Source of the DNA: Gordonia soli NBRC 108243
GTDB lineage: Bacteria; Actinomycetota; Actinomycetes; Mycobacteriales; Mycobacteriaceae
Length of the DNA: 64,000 bases
Reading direction: 5' to 3'
Assembly: GCF_000334455.1 (NCBI RefSeq)
Contig: NZ_BANX01000026.1
Coordinates: 62,001 to 126,000, forward strand
Shown here: piece by piece, positions 52,124-63,413 of the stretch
Layout of the letters: every line of letters begins with the position of its first letter
Numbering within the stretch: position 1 is the stretch's first letter
Notes under the pieces: model-generated
What the model was told of the DNA's origin: nothing
The model's input: only the letters and a program-made list of their open reading frames with translations
The model's database searches: none
Position numbers and translations under genes: made by a program

Positions 52124-53845
52124 TCAGAACAGGAAGTACCGCTGGGCCATCGGCAGTGACCCCACCGGCTCGGAGTCCCAGACCTCACCGTCGACGCGGA
52201 CGGTGAAGGTGTCGGGATCCACCCGGATGTCGGGTAACGCGTCGTTGTTCGGCATGTCGGCCTTGCCGACCGACCGGGTGTCGGTGACCGCCACCAATCG
52301 ACGGTCGAGTCCGAGTCGGTCGGCGAGCCCGTCGTCGAGGCCGCCCTGAGCGACGAAGGTGAGCGACGTGTCGGCGGCCGTCTTGGGTGCGGCGCCGAAC
52401 ATCGGGCGCGGCAACACCGGCTGCGGCGTCGGGATCGACGCATTCGCGTCACCCATCGCGGCCCATGCGATCGCGCCTCCCTTGATGACGAGCTCGGGTC
52501 GGACGCCGAAGAACGCCGGATCCCACAGGACGAGGTCGGCGAGCTTGCCGTCCTCGATCGATCCGATCTCGGCGTCGAAGCCGTGCGCGACGGCGGGACA
52601 GATCGTGTACTTGGCGATGTAGCGCTGAGCGCGGACGTTGTCGGCCGGACCGTCACCGGGCAACGGTCCGCGCTTGCTCTTCATGACATGTGCGGTCTGC
52701 CAGGTGCGCAGCACGACCTCGCCGATACGGCCCATCGCCTGCGAGTCCGAACCGATCATCGAGATGGCGCCGAGGTCGTGCAGCAGGTCTTCTGCAGCGA
52801 TGGTCGACGGCCGGATCCGACTCTCCGCGAACGCCAGGTCCTCAGGGACCGTCGGGTTGAGGTGATGGCACACCATCAGCATGTCGAGATGCTCGTCGAG
52901 CGTGTTGACCGTGTGCGGACGCGTCGGATTGGTGGAACTGGGGAGGACGTTCGGACTCGCGGCAACCGTGATGATGTCGGGCGCGTGGCCGCCGCCGGCC
53001 CCCTCCGTGTGATACGCGTGGATGCTGCGACCGGCGATCGCGCCGAGCGTCGTCTCGACGAATCCCGCCTCGTTGAGGGTGTCCGAGTGCAGTGCGACCT
53101 GCACGCCGGTCTCGTCGGCGACGCGCAGGCAGGCGTCGATCGCGGCCGGCGTGCTCCCCCAGTCCTCGTGCAGTTTGAAGCCCGACACCCCCGCCCGAAT
53201 CTGCTCGTGCATCGCGGCGGGGTTGACGGTGTTGCCCTTGCCGAGCAAGGCGATGTTCAGCGGCCAACCGTCGGTGGCGCGCAAGATCGACGCGAGGTGC
53301 CAGGCGCCGGGCGTGACCGTCGTCGCCTTGCTGCCCTCCGCTGGGCCCGTGCCGCCGCCGATCACGGTGGTGATTCCATTGCCGAGCGCCTCATCCATGA
53401 TCTGCGGACAGATGAAGTGGACGTGGCAGTCGATGCCGCCCGCGGTGAGGATCTTGCCGTTGCCCGCGATGATCTCCGTCGACGGGCCGATCACGAGGTC
53501 GGGATGGACACCGTCCATCGTGTCGGGGTTGCCCGCCTTGCCCATCGCGACGATTCGACCGTCGCGAATCCCCACGTCCGCCTTGATGACCCCCCAGTGA
53601 TCGAGGACGACGACACCGGTGATGACGGTGTCGGGAGCCCCCTCCGCGCGGGTCGCACGGCTCTGCCCCATCGACTCACGGATCACCTTGCCGCCGCCGA
53701 AGACCGCCTCGTCGCCCGCACGTCCGGGACCGCCGCTGCGATCCTCGGTGACCTCGATCAGGAGATCGGTGTCGGCCAGCCGGATCCGGTCGCCGACGGT
53801 GGGTCCGAAGAGTTGCGCGTAGCGGTCTCTGCCGAGTGTTGCCAT
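52124..53845 (-). CDS. ureC: Urease alpha subunit
   Basis: The 573-residue catalytic subunit hydrolyses urea to ammonia and carbamate at a dinickel centre. GGIDCHVHF binds Ni, the Lys in GFKLHEDWG is the one expected to be carbamylated, [12 protein letters not shown] supplies further Ni ligands, and [21 protein letters not shown] is the mobile active-site flap with Cys and His. Length is standard. One-base overlap with ureB (TGATG) couples translation. Urease gives nitrogen from urea and acid resistance. Confidence 0.97.
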   Translation of the reverse strand: MATLGRDRYAQLFGPTVGDRIRLADTDLLIEVTEDRSGGPGRAGDEAVFGGGKVIRESMGQSRATRAEGAPDTVITGVVVLDHWGVIKADVGIRDGRIVAMGKAGNPDTMDGVHPDLVIGPSTEIIAGNGKILTAGGIDCHVHFICPQIMDEALGNGITTVIGGGTGPAEGSKATTVTPGAWHLASILRATDGWPLNIALLGKGNTVNPAAMHEQIRAGVSGFKLHEDWGSTPAAIDACLRVADETGVQVALHSDTLNEAGFVETTLGAIAGRSIHAYHTEGAGGGHAPDIITVAASPNVLPSSTNPTRPHTVNTLDEHLDMLMVCHHLNPTVPEDLAFAESRIRPSTIAAEDLLHDLGAISMIGSDSQAMGRIGEVVLRTWQTAHVMKSKRGPLPGDGPADNVRAQRYIAKYTICPAVAHGFDAEIGSIEDGKLADLVLWDPAFFGVRPELVIKGGAIAWAAMGDANASIPTPQPVLPRPMFGAAPKTAADTSLTFVAQGGLDDGLADRLGLDRRLVAVTDTRSVGKADMPNNDALPDIRVDPDTFTVRVDGEVWDSEPVGSLPMAQRYFLF

Positions 53846-54237
53846 CAGTCGAGCCTTCCCGGCGCGTCGAGGGTGATCCCGTACACCTCACGGGTCCCGC
53901 CGATCGGGACCAGCGTCACCGACATCTCGATTCCCGGCTCGAAGCGGACGGCGGTGCCGGCCGGGATGTCCAGTCGTCGACCGTGTGCCGCTGAGCGATC
54001 GAACTCGAGAGCGGCGTTGGATTGTGGGAAGTGCACATGACTCCCGACCTGCACGGGACGGTCCCCGGTATTGCGCACCTCGAGGGTCAACGGGTCGGCG
54101 CCCTCGTTCAGCTCGATGGTGCCGGCGACCGGGATGATCTCCCCCGGCACAGGTCCCGACCGTGCCGATGCTGCCGAGTCCCCGGGTCCCGATTCTGCGA
54201 CGCGGGGGTGTGCATCGTCGCCTGTGACGTCCGACAT
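53845..54237 (-). CDS. ureB: Urease beta subunit
   Basis: A 130-residue beta-barrel subunit: [34 protein letters not shown] and [16 protein letters not shown] are the conserved core. A 30-residue acidic amino-terminal extension precedes the family domain, longer than the 104 residues usual in M. tuberculosis. It lies between ureA (7-bp gap) and ureC (1-bp overlap). Confidence 0.95.
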   Translation of the reverse strand: MSDVTGDDAHPRVAESGPGDSAASARSGPVPGEIIPVAGTIELNEGADPLTLEVRNTGDRPVQVGSHVHFPQSNAALEFDRSAAHGRRLDIPAGTAVRFEPGIEMSVTLVPIGGTREVYGITLDAPGRLD

Positions 54238-54244
54238 GGGCCCC

Positions 54245-54547
54245 TCAACCGATCGGCTCGTGCACGGTGACCAGCTTGGTGCCGTCCGGGAAGGTCGCCT
54301 CCACCTGGACGTCGTGCAACATCTCGGGGATGCCGTCGAGAACGTCGGCGCGGGAGAGCACCTCCCGCCCGGAGGTCATCAACTCGGCGACGGTCCGACC
54401 GTCGCGTGCACCCTCCAGCACGTGGTCGGTGATGAGGGCGACGGCCTCGGGATGGTTGAGCCGCAGCCCCCTGGCCTGCCGCCGCCGCGCCAGTTCGGCG
54501 GCGTAGGAGATCAGCAGCCGTTCCTGCTCATGCGGCGACAGTCGCAC
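54245..54547 (-). CDS. ureA: Urease gamma subunit
   Basis: A 100-residue subunit matching the normal family length: [37 protein letters not shown] and the final [18 protein letters not shown] are diagnostic. GTG 54547 is fixed by AGAAGG 6 nt upstream and by family length; the frame extends artificially to 54616. First gene of the urease operon. The 184-bp gap before it contains no gene I can support, only a short hydrophobic frame near 54659-54730. Confidence 0.95.
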   Translation of the reverse strand: MRLSPHEQERLLISYAAELARRRQARGLRLNHPEAVALITDHVLEGARDGRTVAELMTSGREVLSRADVLDGIPEMLHDVQVEATFPDGTKLVTVHEPIG

Positions 54548-54731
54548 CCGTACCTTCTCTCTCCGTCGGCCGTTGTACGACCACCGCCCGCCCGGGCGTA
54601 GCCGACATCCTGCCACGCGGGCCGTCGCCGGGCGCGGCGAGCGAATCCGATCGCACCGTCAGTTGCGGATCACGCACAGCAGCGAGAGCAGCACGGCGAG
54701 TGCGAGGTTCACCGGAAACGTCGGTCCGGGG

Positions 54732-55169
54732 TCAGGAACCGGTCGAGGACGCGGGGAGCTCGATGTTCTGCAGACGCACCTGAGATCGCGCGAGTGTCGC
54801 GCCGTCGTCGGCGACCATCTCGACGAGCCACAGCTGCTGGCGCCGACCCCGGTGGATCGGGGTGCTGCGTGCGGTCACCGTGCCCTCGCTGCGCGACTTG
54901 AGGAAGTCGGTGTTGTTGTTGACCCCCACGGCCGTGCCACCGATCCCGGTCTGCTGCAACCAGGTGTAGCCGCTGACGCTCGCGACACTCTCGGCGACGG
55001 CGCAGTACACCCCGCCGTGGACGATGCCGAACGGTTGATGGTGCGCCGCGGTGATCTCCAGGGTCGCCACCACCTCATCGCCGGTGACGCTCTCGAACCG
55101 GAGTCCTAGCCCCTGGTCGAATCCCATACCGAAGAACTCCGCTGCATCTCCACTGTCGATGTCCGTCAT
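54732..55169 (-). CDS. Hotdog-fold thioesterase, Rv1847-like
   Basis: A 145-residue PaaI-type thioesterase with the hallmark HQPFGIVHGGVYCAVAESVASVSG and a carboxy-terminal TARSTPIHRGRRQQLWLVEMVADDG. It occupies the position of M. tuberculosis Rv1847 between the urease genes and blaI. The ATG at 55169 is within the conserved start; the frame to 55253 is not needed. It lies downstream, on the same strand, of the putative iron-regulated small RNA, so incomplete termination there could make it iron-responsive. Confidence 0.88.
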   Translation of the reverse strand: MTDIDSGDAAEFFGMGFDQGLGLRFESVTGDEVVATLEITAAHHQPFGIVHGGVYCAVAESVASVSGYTWLQQTGIGGTAVGVNNNTDFLKSRSEGTVTARSTPIHRGRRQQLWLVEMVADDGATLARSQVRLQNIELPASSTGS

Positions 55170-55224
55170 GAGAGCAAGACTGGCATGTGGCCCACCGACG
55201 GTGAGCCTCGGCCCTGACCTGCCC

Positions 55225-55325
55225 CGAGAAACCGATAGGCCCCACGTTCGCAATGAACGTGGGGCCTACCGTGGCGTGGACCGGGGGTCTCTGCAGCCCT
55301 CAGGACTCTCGCGCGGTCCGACGTG
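55225..55325 (-). ncRNA. mrsI: Putative iron-regulated small RNA, MrsI (ncRv11846)-like
   Basis: On the minus strand a TTGACA -35 (55360-55355) and TACATT -10 (55336-55331) with an 18-bp spacer predict a start near 55325. About 100 nt later the transcript would end at a perfect 14-bp hairpin (55268-55236) followed by a short U-rich stretch. The 5' half can form GGACCG/CGGUCC (55319-55314 with 55283-55278). No open frame fits. An IdeR iron box covers the space between -35 and -10. M. tuberculosis has the iron-starvation sRNA MrsI at the same place and in the same orientation, between blaI and Rv1847. The location, promoter and terminator are seen here; expression and target sequences are not. 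Confidence 0.72.
55236..55268 (-). terminator. Intrinsic terminator of the putative small RNA
   Basis: Perfect 14-bp arms TAGGCCCCACGTTC and GAACGTGGGGCCTA around a 5-nt loop. On the minus strand it is followed by TCGGTTTCTC; on the plus strand no T run follows. It lies between two divergent genes, where no protein-coding transcript should end, which is why it points to a separate leftward RNA. Confidence 0.8.
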
Positions 55326-55330
55326 TCATT

Positions 55331-55360
55331 AATGTAGGCTAGCCTTACCAATCCTGTCAA
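55331..55360 (-). promoter_or_regulatory. Sigma-A-type promoter with an IdeR iron box
   Basis: Minus strand: TTGACA, 18 bp, TACATT. The iron box TGTAGGCTAGCCTTACCAA (plus strand 55333-55351; core TAGGCTAGCCTTACC at 55335-55349) matches the TTAGGnTAGnCTnACCTAA consensus throughout its core. Iron-loaded IdeR/DmdR1 bound between -35 and -10 should repress the leftward transcript; iron limitation should release it. Confidence 0.75.
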
Positions 55361-55426
55361 GCGGCGGGAATACGGCGATTTCGAACACAGGTTGAGCGCT
55401 ACATGGGCCGGCAGGGAAAGCAACGG

Positions 55427-55432
55427 TAAAAT
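55427..55432 (+). promoter_or_regulatory. -10 box near the blaI start
   Basis: TAAAAT is close to consensus and lies 7 nt before an in-frame ATG at 55440. This suggests that blaI is leaderless from 55440 and not translated from ATG 55431, which overlaps the box. Confidence 0.4.
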
Positions 55433-55829
55433 GCGAAGAATGAATGGACTCGGTGATCTCGAGCGCGCGGTGATGGACTCCCTCTGGGCCAGTCCCACAC
55501 CGCAGACGGTGCGGCAGGTCCACGCCGAACTGTCCCGGGATCGGTCACTGGCGTACACCACCGTCATGACCGTGCTGCAGCGTCTGGCAAAGAAGAGCCT
55601 GGTCACCCAGATCCGTGACGACCGTGCGCACAAGTACGTGCCCACGCATCCGCGTGAGGACCTGGTCGCGAGCCTGATGGTCGACGCCCTCAGCGAGGCC
55701 GACGCCCCGGGTTCCCGGCATGCCGCGCTGGTCTCGTTCGTCGGTCGAGTCGGAGCCGACGAAGCAGCCGCTCTGCGGAGCGCGCTCGATGAACTCGAAG
55801 CCGCCCGGGGTTCGACGGACTCCGGATAG
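55431..55829 (+). CDS. blaI: BlaI/MecI-family transcriptional repressor
   Basis: A 132-residue winged-helix repressor. From memory it is close to M. tuberculosis BlaI (Rv1846c), including GDLERAVMD, PQTVRQVHAELS, LAYTTVMTVLQRLAKKSLVTQIRDDRAHKY and a carboxy-terminal dimer helix. The family represses beta-lactamase and, in mycobacteria, its own operon and ATP synthase genes; it is inactivated by cleavage by the membrane peptidase encoded next. ATG 55431 gives the best end-to-end fit with BlaI, while ATG 55440 fits a leaderless promoter. It diverges from the small RNA. Confidence 0.92.
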   Translation: MRRMNGLGDLERAVMDSLWASPTPQTVRQVHAELSRDRSLAYTTVMTVLQRLAKKSLVTQIRDDRAHKYVPTHPREDLVASLMVDALSEADAPGSRHAALVSFVGRVGADEAAALRSALDELEAARGSTDSG

Positions 55830-55883
55830 ATTCGGGTCCGATCCACCCACCGCATCACCAACAGCCCACGCAAGGACCGCTTG

Positions 55884-56834
55884 ATGACAGCCCTGCTCTT
55901 CGGGATTCTGACGCTGGTGCTCATCGGCCCGGCGCCGGAGGCCCTGTCGCGGGCTCGATGGCCGCTGCGCGCACCGCGCGCTGCCATGACGCTCTGGCAG
56001 GCCATCGCACTGGCCGCTGTGCTGTCTGCGTTCAGCACCGGACTGGCCATCGCGGCCAATCTGCTCGCGCCCGGTCCCGACGGTGCCCCCACCACCAATC
56101 CGCTGGCCGAGATCGACCGCATGGGTCTGCCTCTCTGGCTGATCTGTGTCGGCGTCTTCGCCCTCACCCTGATGGTCGGCGCCCGACTCTTCTACACCGG
56201 CATCCGCGTCGGGTTCCGCACCCGCGCACGTCGCGCCGTCCACCGACAGTTGATCGACATCCTCGATCGCTGTGACCGGACCGACGCGACCCACCCGTTG
56301 TTCGCCCGCGACGTGCGGATGATCGATGTCGCACAACCCCTCGCCTATTGTCTGCCCGGACTCCGGCAGCGGGTGGTGGTCAGCGAGGGAGTCGTCACGC
56401 GTCTCTCCCGCGACGAGCTGACGGCCGTCATCGCCCACGAGCGCGCCCACCTGCGGGCACGACACGACCTGGTGCTGGAGGCGTTCATCGCTCTACACGA
56501 GGCTTTCCCGCGCGTGGTCCGCAGCCATTCCGCCCTCGGCGCAGTCGAGTTGCTCGTCGAGGCTCTCGCCGACGACCAGGCCGTTCGCGCGACGGCTCCC
56601 ACCACCCTGGGACGCGCCCTGGTCGCGTGCGCCGACGCCGTGGCCCCGCGGGGCGCGATGGCCGTCGGCGGTCCGACCACGTTGGCCCGTATCCATCGCC
56701 TGACGCGCGGACGGCCGGCGCCGTGGATCGCCGTCACCGCCTACGCGGCCGCGGCCGCGATCCTGGTCGTGCCCACCCTGGCGGTGGCGATCCCCTGGCT
56801 GACCGAGCTGAGTCGACTGATCTCCGCGGCGTGA
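55884..56834 (+). CDS. M56-family membrane metallopeptidase (BlaR1/MecR1-like, Rv1845c-like)
   Basis: A 316-residue integral membrane protein with about four helices (about 3-20, 38-60, 82-105 and a carboxy-terminal one near 285-308) and a cytosolic zinc site HERAH in TAVIAHERAHLRARHDL, followed by LVEALADDQAVRA with the third ligand. It lacks the extracellular penicillin-binding sensor domain of true BlaR1, as does the M. tuberculosis homologue that cleaves BlaI. The ATG at 55884 has AAGGA 7 nt upstream. It forms an operon with blaI. Confidence 0.88.
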   Translation: MTALLFGILTLVLIGPAPEALSRARWPLRAPRAAMTLWQAIALAAVLSAFSTGLAIAANLLAPGPDGAPTTNPLAEIDRMGLPLWLICVGVFALTLMVGARLFYTGIRVGFRTRARRAVHRQLIDILDRCDRTDATHPLFARDVRMIDVAQPLAYCLPGLRQRVVVSEGVVTRLSRDELTAVIAHERAHLRARHDLVLEAFIALHEAFPRVVRSHSALGAVELLVEALADDQAVRATAPTTLGRALVACADAVAPRGAMAVGGPTTLARIHRLTRGRPAPWIAVTAYAAAAAILVVPTLAVAIPWLTELSRLISAA

Positions 56835-56917
56835 CACAGTCACGCCTGCACCGAGGCAGCGAGTCGGTCCGGTCGAGTTCGGGTATCCACCCCGACCATT
56901 CGCTCACCCGGAGGCCC

Positions 56918-56923
56918 TAGGCT
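56918..56923 (+). promoter_or_regulatory. -10 box of a probable leaderless gnd promoter
   Basis: TAGGCT is followed by 8 nt and ATG 56932. A GGAGG at 56910-56914 could instead serve a TTG start at 56923, so the two interpretations compete. Confidence 0.35.
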
Positions 56924-56931
56924 TGGGAACC

Positions 56932-59843
<2,912 letters not shown>

Positions 59844-59846
59844 CGG

Positions 59847-61238
59847 GTGGAATACCTCGTCTATGCGGCCGGACTGATCGGGTTCGTCGCACTGACCCTC
59901 GGCACGGCGTTGTTCGTCGCAGCCGAGTTCTCGCTCACCGCTCTCGAGCGATCGACCATCGCCGACGACGTGGCCACCACCGGCGACCGTCGATCCCGAT
60001 TGGTCGAGCGAGCGCATCGCACACTCTCGTTCCAGTTGTCGGGCGCGCAGCTCGGCATCACCATCACGACGCTGATCACCGGTTACATCGCCGAACCGGT
60101 GCTGGCACATCTGTTCTCACCAGCGCTCGAGGCGATCGGCCTCGGTTCGTCGGCGGTGTCGGCGGTGTCGCTGATCCTCGCTCTGGTGATCGCCACCTCG
60201 TTGTCGATGGTCCTCGGCGAGTTGATCCCGAAGAATCTGGCCATCGCCCGCCCGCTCGCCGTCGCCCGCGCGACCGCCGGTCCGATGACGTTCTTCTCCG
60301 CGGTGTTCGGATGGGCGATCAAAGGCCTCAACGGCTCGGCCAACTGGGTCGTACGACGGCTGGGCATCGAACCCGCCGAGGAACTCCGATCGGCGCGGTC
60401 GCCGCAGGAGTTAGTCTCGCTGGTCCGGACCTCGGCGCAGCAGGGATCGATCGACGCCGACACCGCTGCGCTGGTCAACCGCTCGCTGAGATTCGGTGAG
60501 CTGACCGCCGAGGACCTGATGACGCCCCGGGTGACGGTCGAGTGCCTCGACCGCGAGGACTCCGTCCGCGACCTCGTGATGGCGTCGTCCCGCACCGGGC
60601 ATTCCCGGTTCCCGGTCGTCGTCGACGGCGACCTCGACGACCTGATCGGCGTCGTCCACATCAAACAGGCCTTCACCGTCAGCCCCGAGCGTCAGGCGCA
60701 GACCCCCGTCGCATCTCTTGCGCGGACCGTCGCACGCGTCCCCACCAGCCTGGACGGCGATGCACTGATGGAGCAGATCCGGGCCGACGGCATGGAGGTC
60801 TGCGTCGTCATCGACGAGTACGGCGGCACCGCCGGCATCGTGACCACCGAAGACCTCATCGAGGAGATCCTCGGCGACGTCACCGACGAACACGACAACG
60901 AGCGTGCCGACGTCCAGGTGGACGGGGACGGCTATCTGTGCGCGGGCCTGCTGCGCCTCGACGAACTCGCCGACGCGATCGGCTATCGCGCGCCCGAGGG
61001 GTCATACGACACCCTCGGCGGCCTCCTCATGTACGAACTCGGCCGGATCGCCCGCGTCGGCGACTCCGTGGATCTGCCGCAACGACTGCCCACGGTCGAG
61101 TCCGACGACGACGACGAGTTCGCAGCCGCGGGCGATCCGGAGTGGAAGGCGATCGTCATGCAGATGGACGGTCGACGGATCGACGTGGTGTCCCTGCGTC
61201 CGCGATCCTCCGGCGTCGGATCGGACGACGAGTCATGA
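59847..61238 (+). CDS. CNNM/CorC-type membrane protein with CBS domains (Rv1842c-like)
   Basis: A 463-residue protein: an amino-terminal CNNM (DUF21) membrane domain with about three helices to residue 170, two CBS domains (about 215-345; VTVECLDREDSVRDLV, VCVVIDEYGGTAGIVTTEDLIEEILGD) and a carboxy-terminal CorC/HlyC domain (about 360-440). Such proteins are linked to Mg or other divalent-cation efflux and envelope assembly; the haemolysin label is historical. The GTG at 59847 is 4 bp after guaB1. It overlaps the next gene by 4 bp, so the two paralogues are co-translated. Confidence 0.9.
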   Translation: MEYLVYAAGLIGFVALTLGTALFVAAEFSLTALERSTIADDVATTGDRRSRLVERAHRTLSFQLSGAQLGITITTLITGYIAEPVLAHLFSPALEAIGLGSSAVSAVSLILALVIATSLSMVLGELIPKNLAIARPLAVARATAGPMTFFSAVFGWAIKGLNGSANWVVRRLGIEPAEELRSARSPQELVSLVRTSAQQGSIDADTAALVNRSLRFGELTAEDLMTPRVTVECLDREDSVRDLVMASSRTGHSRFPVVVDGDLDDLIGVVHIKQAFTVSPERQAQTPVASLARTVARVPTSLDGDALMEQIRADGMEVCVVIDEYGGTAGIVTTEDLIEEILGDVTDEHDNERADVQVDGDGYLCAGLLRLDELADAIGYRAPEGSYDTLGGLLMYELGRIARVGDSVDLPQRLPTVESDDDDEFAAAGDPEWKAIVMQMDGRRIDVVSLRPRSSGVGSDDES

Positions 61239-62314
61239 GCGGGGACATCTGGGGCGTCGTGCTCGCGCTGGTGCTCCTCGGCGGCAACGCGTTCTTCGTC
61301 GGCGCCGAGTTCTCCCTCATCTCCGCGCGGCGCGATCGCCTCGAAGCACTGGAAGAGAGCGGCAAACGCCGTGCCCGCACCGTCATCCGCGCGGGTGAAC
61401 GGTTGTCACTCATGCTCGCGGGAGCTCAACTCGGCATCACGATCTGCTCGATCCTGCTCGGCCGGGTCGGTGAACCCGCGGTGGCCCACATCATCGAGGA
61501 GCCCCTGCACCTGGTGCACGTGCCGGACGCGCTGTTGCACCCGATCTCGTTCGCCATCGCATTGTCACTGGTGGTGGTCCTACACATCCTCATCGGCGAG
61601 ATGGTGCCCAAGAACATCGCACTGGCGGGTCCCGAGTCGTCCGCGATGCTGCTCGTGCCGGTGCACCTGGCCTTCATCCGTCTGGTGCGGCCGCTGATCG
61701 CCTTCTACAACTGGACCGCGAACATCTCCCTGCGTCTGCTGCGGGTGACGCCGAAGGACGAACTCGACAGCACGGTCTCCACCGGCGAACTCGCCCAGAT
61801 GATCGGTGAGTCGAAGCAAGAAGGTCTGCTGGACGCCGAGGAACACGAACGGCTCACGCGCGCGCTCGTGTCGGTGGGTCGCGCCGTGACCGAGGTGATG
61901 ATCCCGCTGGAGGAGATGCGCAGTGTCGACACCCAGCGCAATCCGAGCAGCGGTGGCAGCGGCCCGACACTCGGCTCCGTCGAGGAGGCGGTGTCGGAGA
62001 CGGGGTTCTCCCGATTCCCGGTTCGCGGCTCCGACGGCACATTCACCGGCTACCTGCACCTCAAGGACGTCCTCGACGAGATCCTCGACGAGCGGATCGG
62101 TCCGTCGACGATCATCGGCGTCGACAAGATCCGACCGTTGCCGGTCATCGCGTCGACGACCCTGCTCGACGAGGCGACCGGCGCGCTCCGACGCACGAGT
62201 TCGCATCTCGGCGCGGTCGTCGACGACAACGGGCGGACCATCGGCATCGTCGCGCTGGCCGACCTGGTCGAGGAGTTCGTCGGTACGGTCCGGGACGAGA
62301 CCCATCGGGTCTGA
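61235..62314 (+). CDS. CNNM/CBS-domain membrane protein (Rv1841c-like)
   Basis: A 359-residue paralogue of the preceding protein without the CorC carboxy-terminal domain: helices in the first 150 residues (GNAFFVGAEFSLISARRDRLEALE is the family start motif), then a linker with GELAQMIGESKQEGLLDAEEHERL and two CBS repeats ending at GIVALADLVEEFVGTV. The pair may form a heterodimeric ion transporter, as in mycobacteria, where these neighbours were linked to envelope assembly. ATGA overlap with the upstream gene. Confidence 0.9.
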   Translation: MSGDIWGVVLALVLLGGNAFFVGAEFSLISARRDRLEALEESGKRRARTVIRAGERLSLMLAGAQLGITICSILLGRVGEPAVAHIIEEPLHLVHVPDALLHPISFAIALSLVVVLHILIGEMVPKNIALAGPESSAMLLVPVHLAFIRLVRPLIAFYNWTANISLRLLRVTPKDELDSTVSTGELAQMIGESKQEGLLDAEEHERLTRALVSVGRAVTEVMIPLEEMRSVDTQRNPSSGGSGPTLGSVEEAVSETGFSRFPVRGSDGTFTGYLHLKDVLDEILDERIGPSTIIGVDKIRPLPVIASTTLLDEATGALRRTSSHLGAVVDDNGRTIGIVALADLVEEFVGTVRDETHRV

Positions 62315-62315
62315 C

Positions 62316-63218
62316 ATGACGACCGAGACGACTCACGGCGCGACCCCGACACTTCTCGCACCCGAGCAGTGGACGGCCCGCCGTGCCGACCACGAACAGC
62401 GCGTCGGCGACCTCGTCGGCCCCTATCTCCGTCGGCGACGCGCGGGGGCCGAACACCAGGTCATCGATTTCCTGTTCACGTACTACTCGTCACGTCCCGC
62501 CCATCTGGAACGTTGGCACCCGGGCTTCGGGGTCGTCCTCGTCGAGGATCGGCAGCACGCCGCCGACGAGTTGCTCGCCACCCGCGGGTATCACCGATCG
62601 ACGGAGGGCGTGACCGCGTCGTCGGAGTTCCTCGACAGCAGGATTCGGGCGCTGCGGCAGACGGTCAACTTGTTGTCGGCGACCGCGGCCCGCCCTCCCC
62701 GGATGGGATGCTTCGGGCTTCACGAATGGGCGATGGTCTATCGCACCGATCGCCCGCGGCACTCTCTGCCGCTGCGGCTCGGGGCGGCCGGGACCGACGC
62801 CGTGGTGGAATCGATGCCACTGCGGTGCACGCACTTCGACGCGTTCCGGTTCTTCACCGATCCCGCCCGGGGCCGCAACGAGCGGTCGCTGACACGGGCC
62901 GATCAGCTCGACGTCGAGCAACCGGGGTGCCTCCACGCGACGATGGATCTCTATCGCGCGTGTTTCACCCTCGCTCCCCTGCTGCCCGCCGAGCTGACCG
63001 CCGACGCCTTCGAACTCGCCTTGCGCGCACGTGAACTCGACATGCGGGCCAGTCCGTACGACGTGACCGGGCTGGGGTACTCACCGGTGCCGATCGAGAC
63101 GCCCGCCGGACGAGCCGCATACGCGCGGGAGCAGACCACGATCGCGCACGCCGGAGCACTTCTCCGCGACCGCATCGTGTCACGGTGCGCAGAGTTGATC
63201 GATCGCAAAACGGGTTGA
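62316..63218 (+). CDS. Conserved hypothetical protein (often labelled 3-methyladenine DNA glycosylase)
   Basis: A 300-residue soluble protein of an actinobacterial family: HQVIDFLFTYYSSRPAHLERWHPGFGVVL near the start, RMGCFGLHEWAMVYRTDRPRHSLPLRLG in the middle, and THFDAFRFFTDPARGRNE. Databases sometimes call it a 3-methyladenine DNA glycosylase, but I see no helix-hairpin-helix or AlkA-type motif, and the fold looks different, so that name is unproven. Starts 2 bp after the CNNM gene stop and may be co-transcribed. The 195-bp gap behind it carries the glcB promoter region. Confidence 0.75.
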   Translation: MTTETTHGATPTLLAPEQWTARRADHEQRVGDLVGPYLRRRRAGAEHQVIDFLFTYYSSRPAHLERWHPGFGVVLVEDRQHAADELLATRGYHRSTEGVTASSEFLDSRIRALRQTVNLLSATAARPPRMGCFGLHEWAMVYRTDRPRHSLPLRLGAAGTDAVVESMPLRCTHFDAFRFFTDPARGRNERSLTRADQLDVEQPGCLHATMDLYRACFTLAPLLPAELTADAFELALRARELDMRASPYDVTGLGYSPVPIETPAGRAAYAREQTTIAHAGALLRDRIVSRCAELIDRKTG

Positions 63219-63413
63219 CAGAACTCCGCAGATGACCATGCAATGACGGTCACGAACAGCCCTGACCGGCCCGGAACGTCCGGTAGCCCGGGGGCGGAAC
63301 CTGTCCGAGACGTCAGGTGATCCGGCAGATTACCGCCGAGTAGCATGGATGCCGATCGCCACCGGCCGGCTCGATGGACAGCGGCGTGGTGGGTACTCGA
63401 GAGGAAGGCTGAC

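Noticed and set aside
54659..54730. Short hydrophobic frame (VNLALAVLLSLLCVIRN) between the thioesterase and ureA
   Set aside because: Only about 17 codons from a GTG, without a ribosome binding site or promoter; cannot be told from chance.
62316..63218. Firm assignment as a DNA repair glycosylase
   Set aside because: The usual label was recalled, but none of the known glycosylase motifs were visible, so it was kept as conserved hypothetical.
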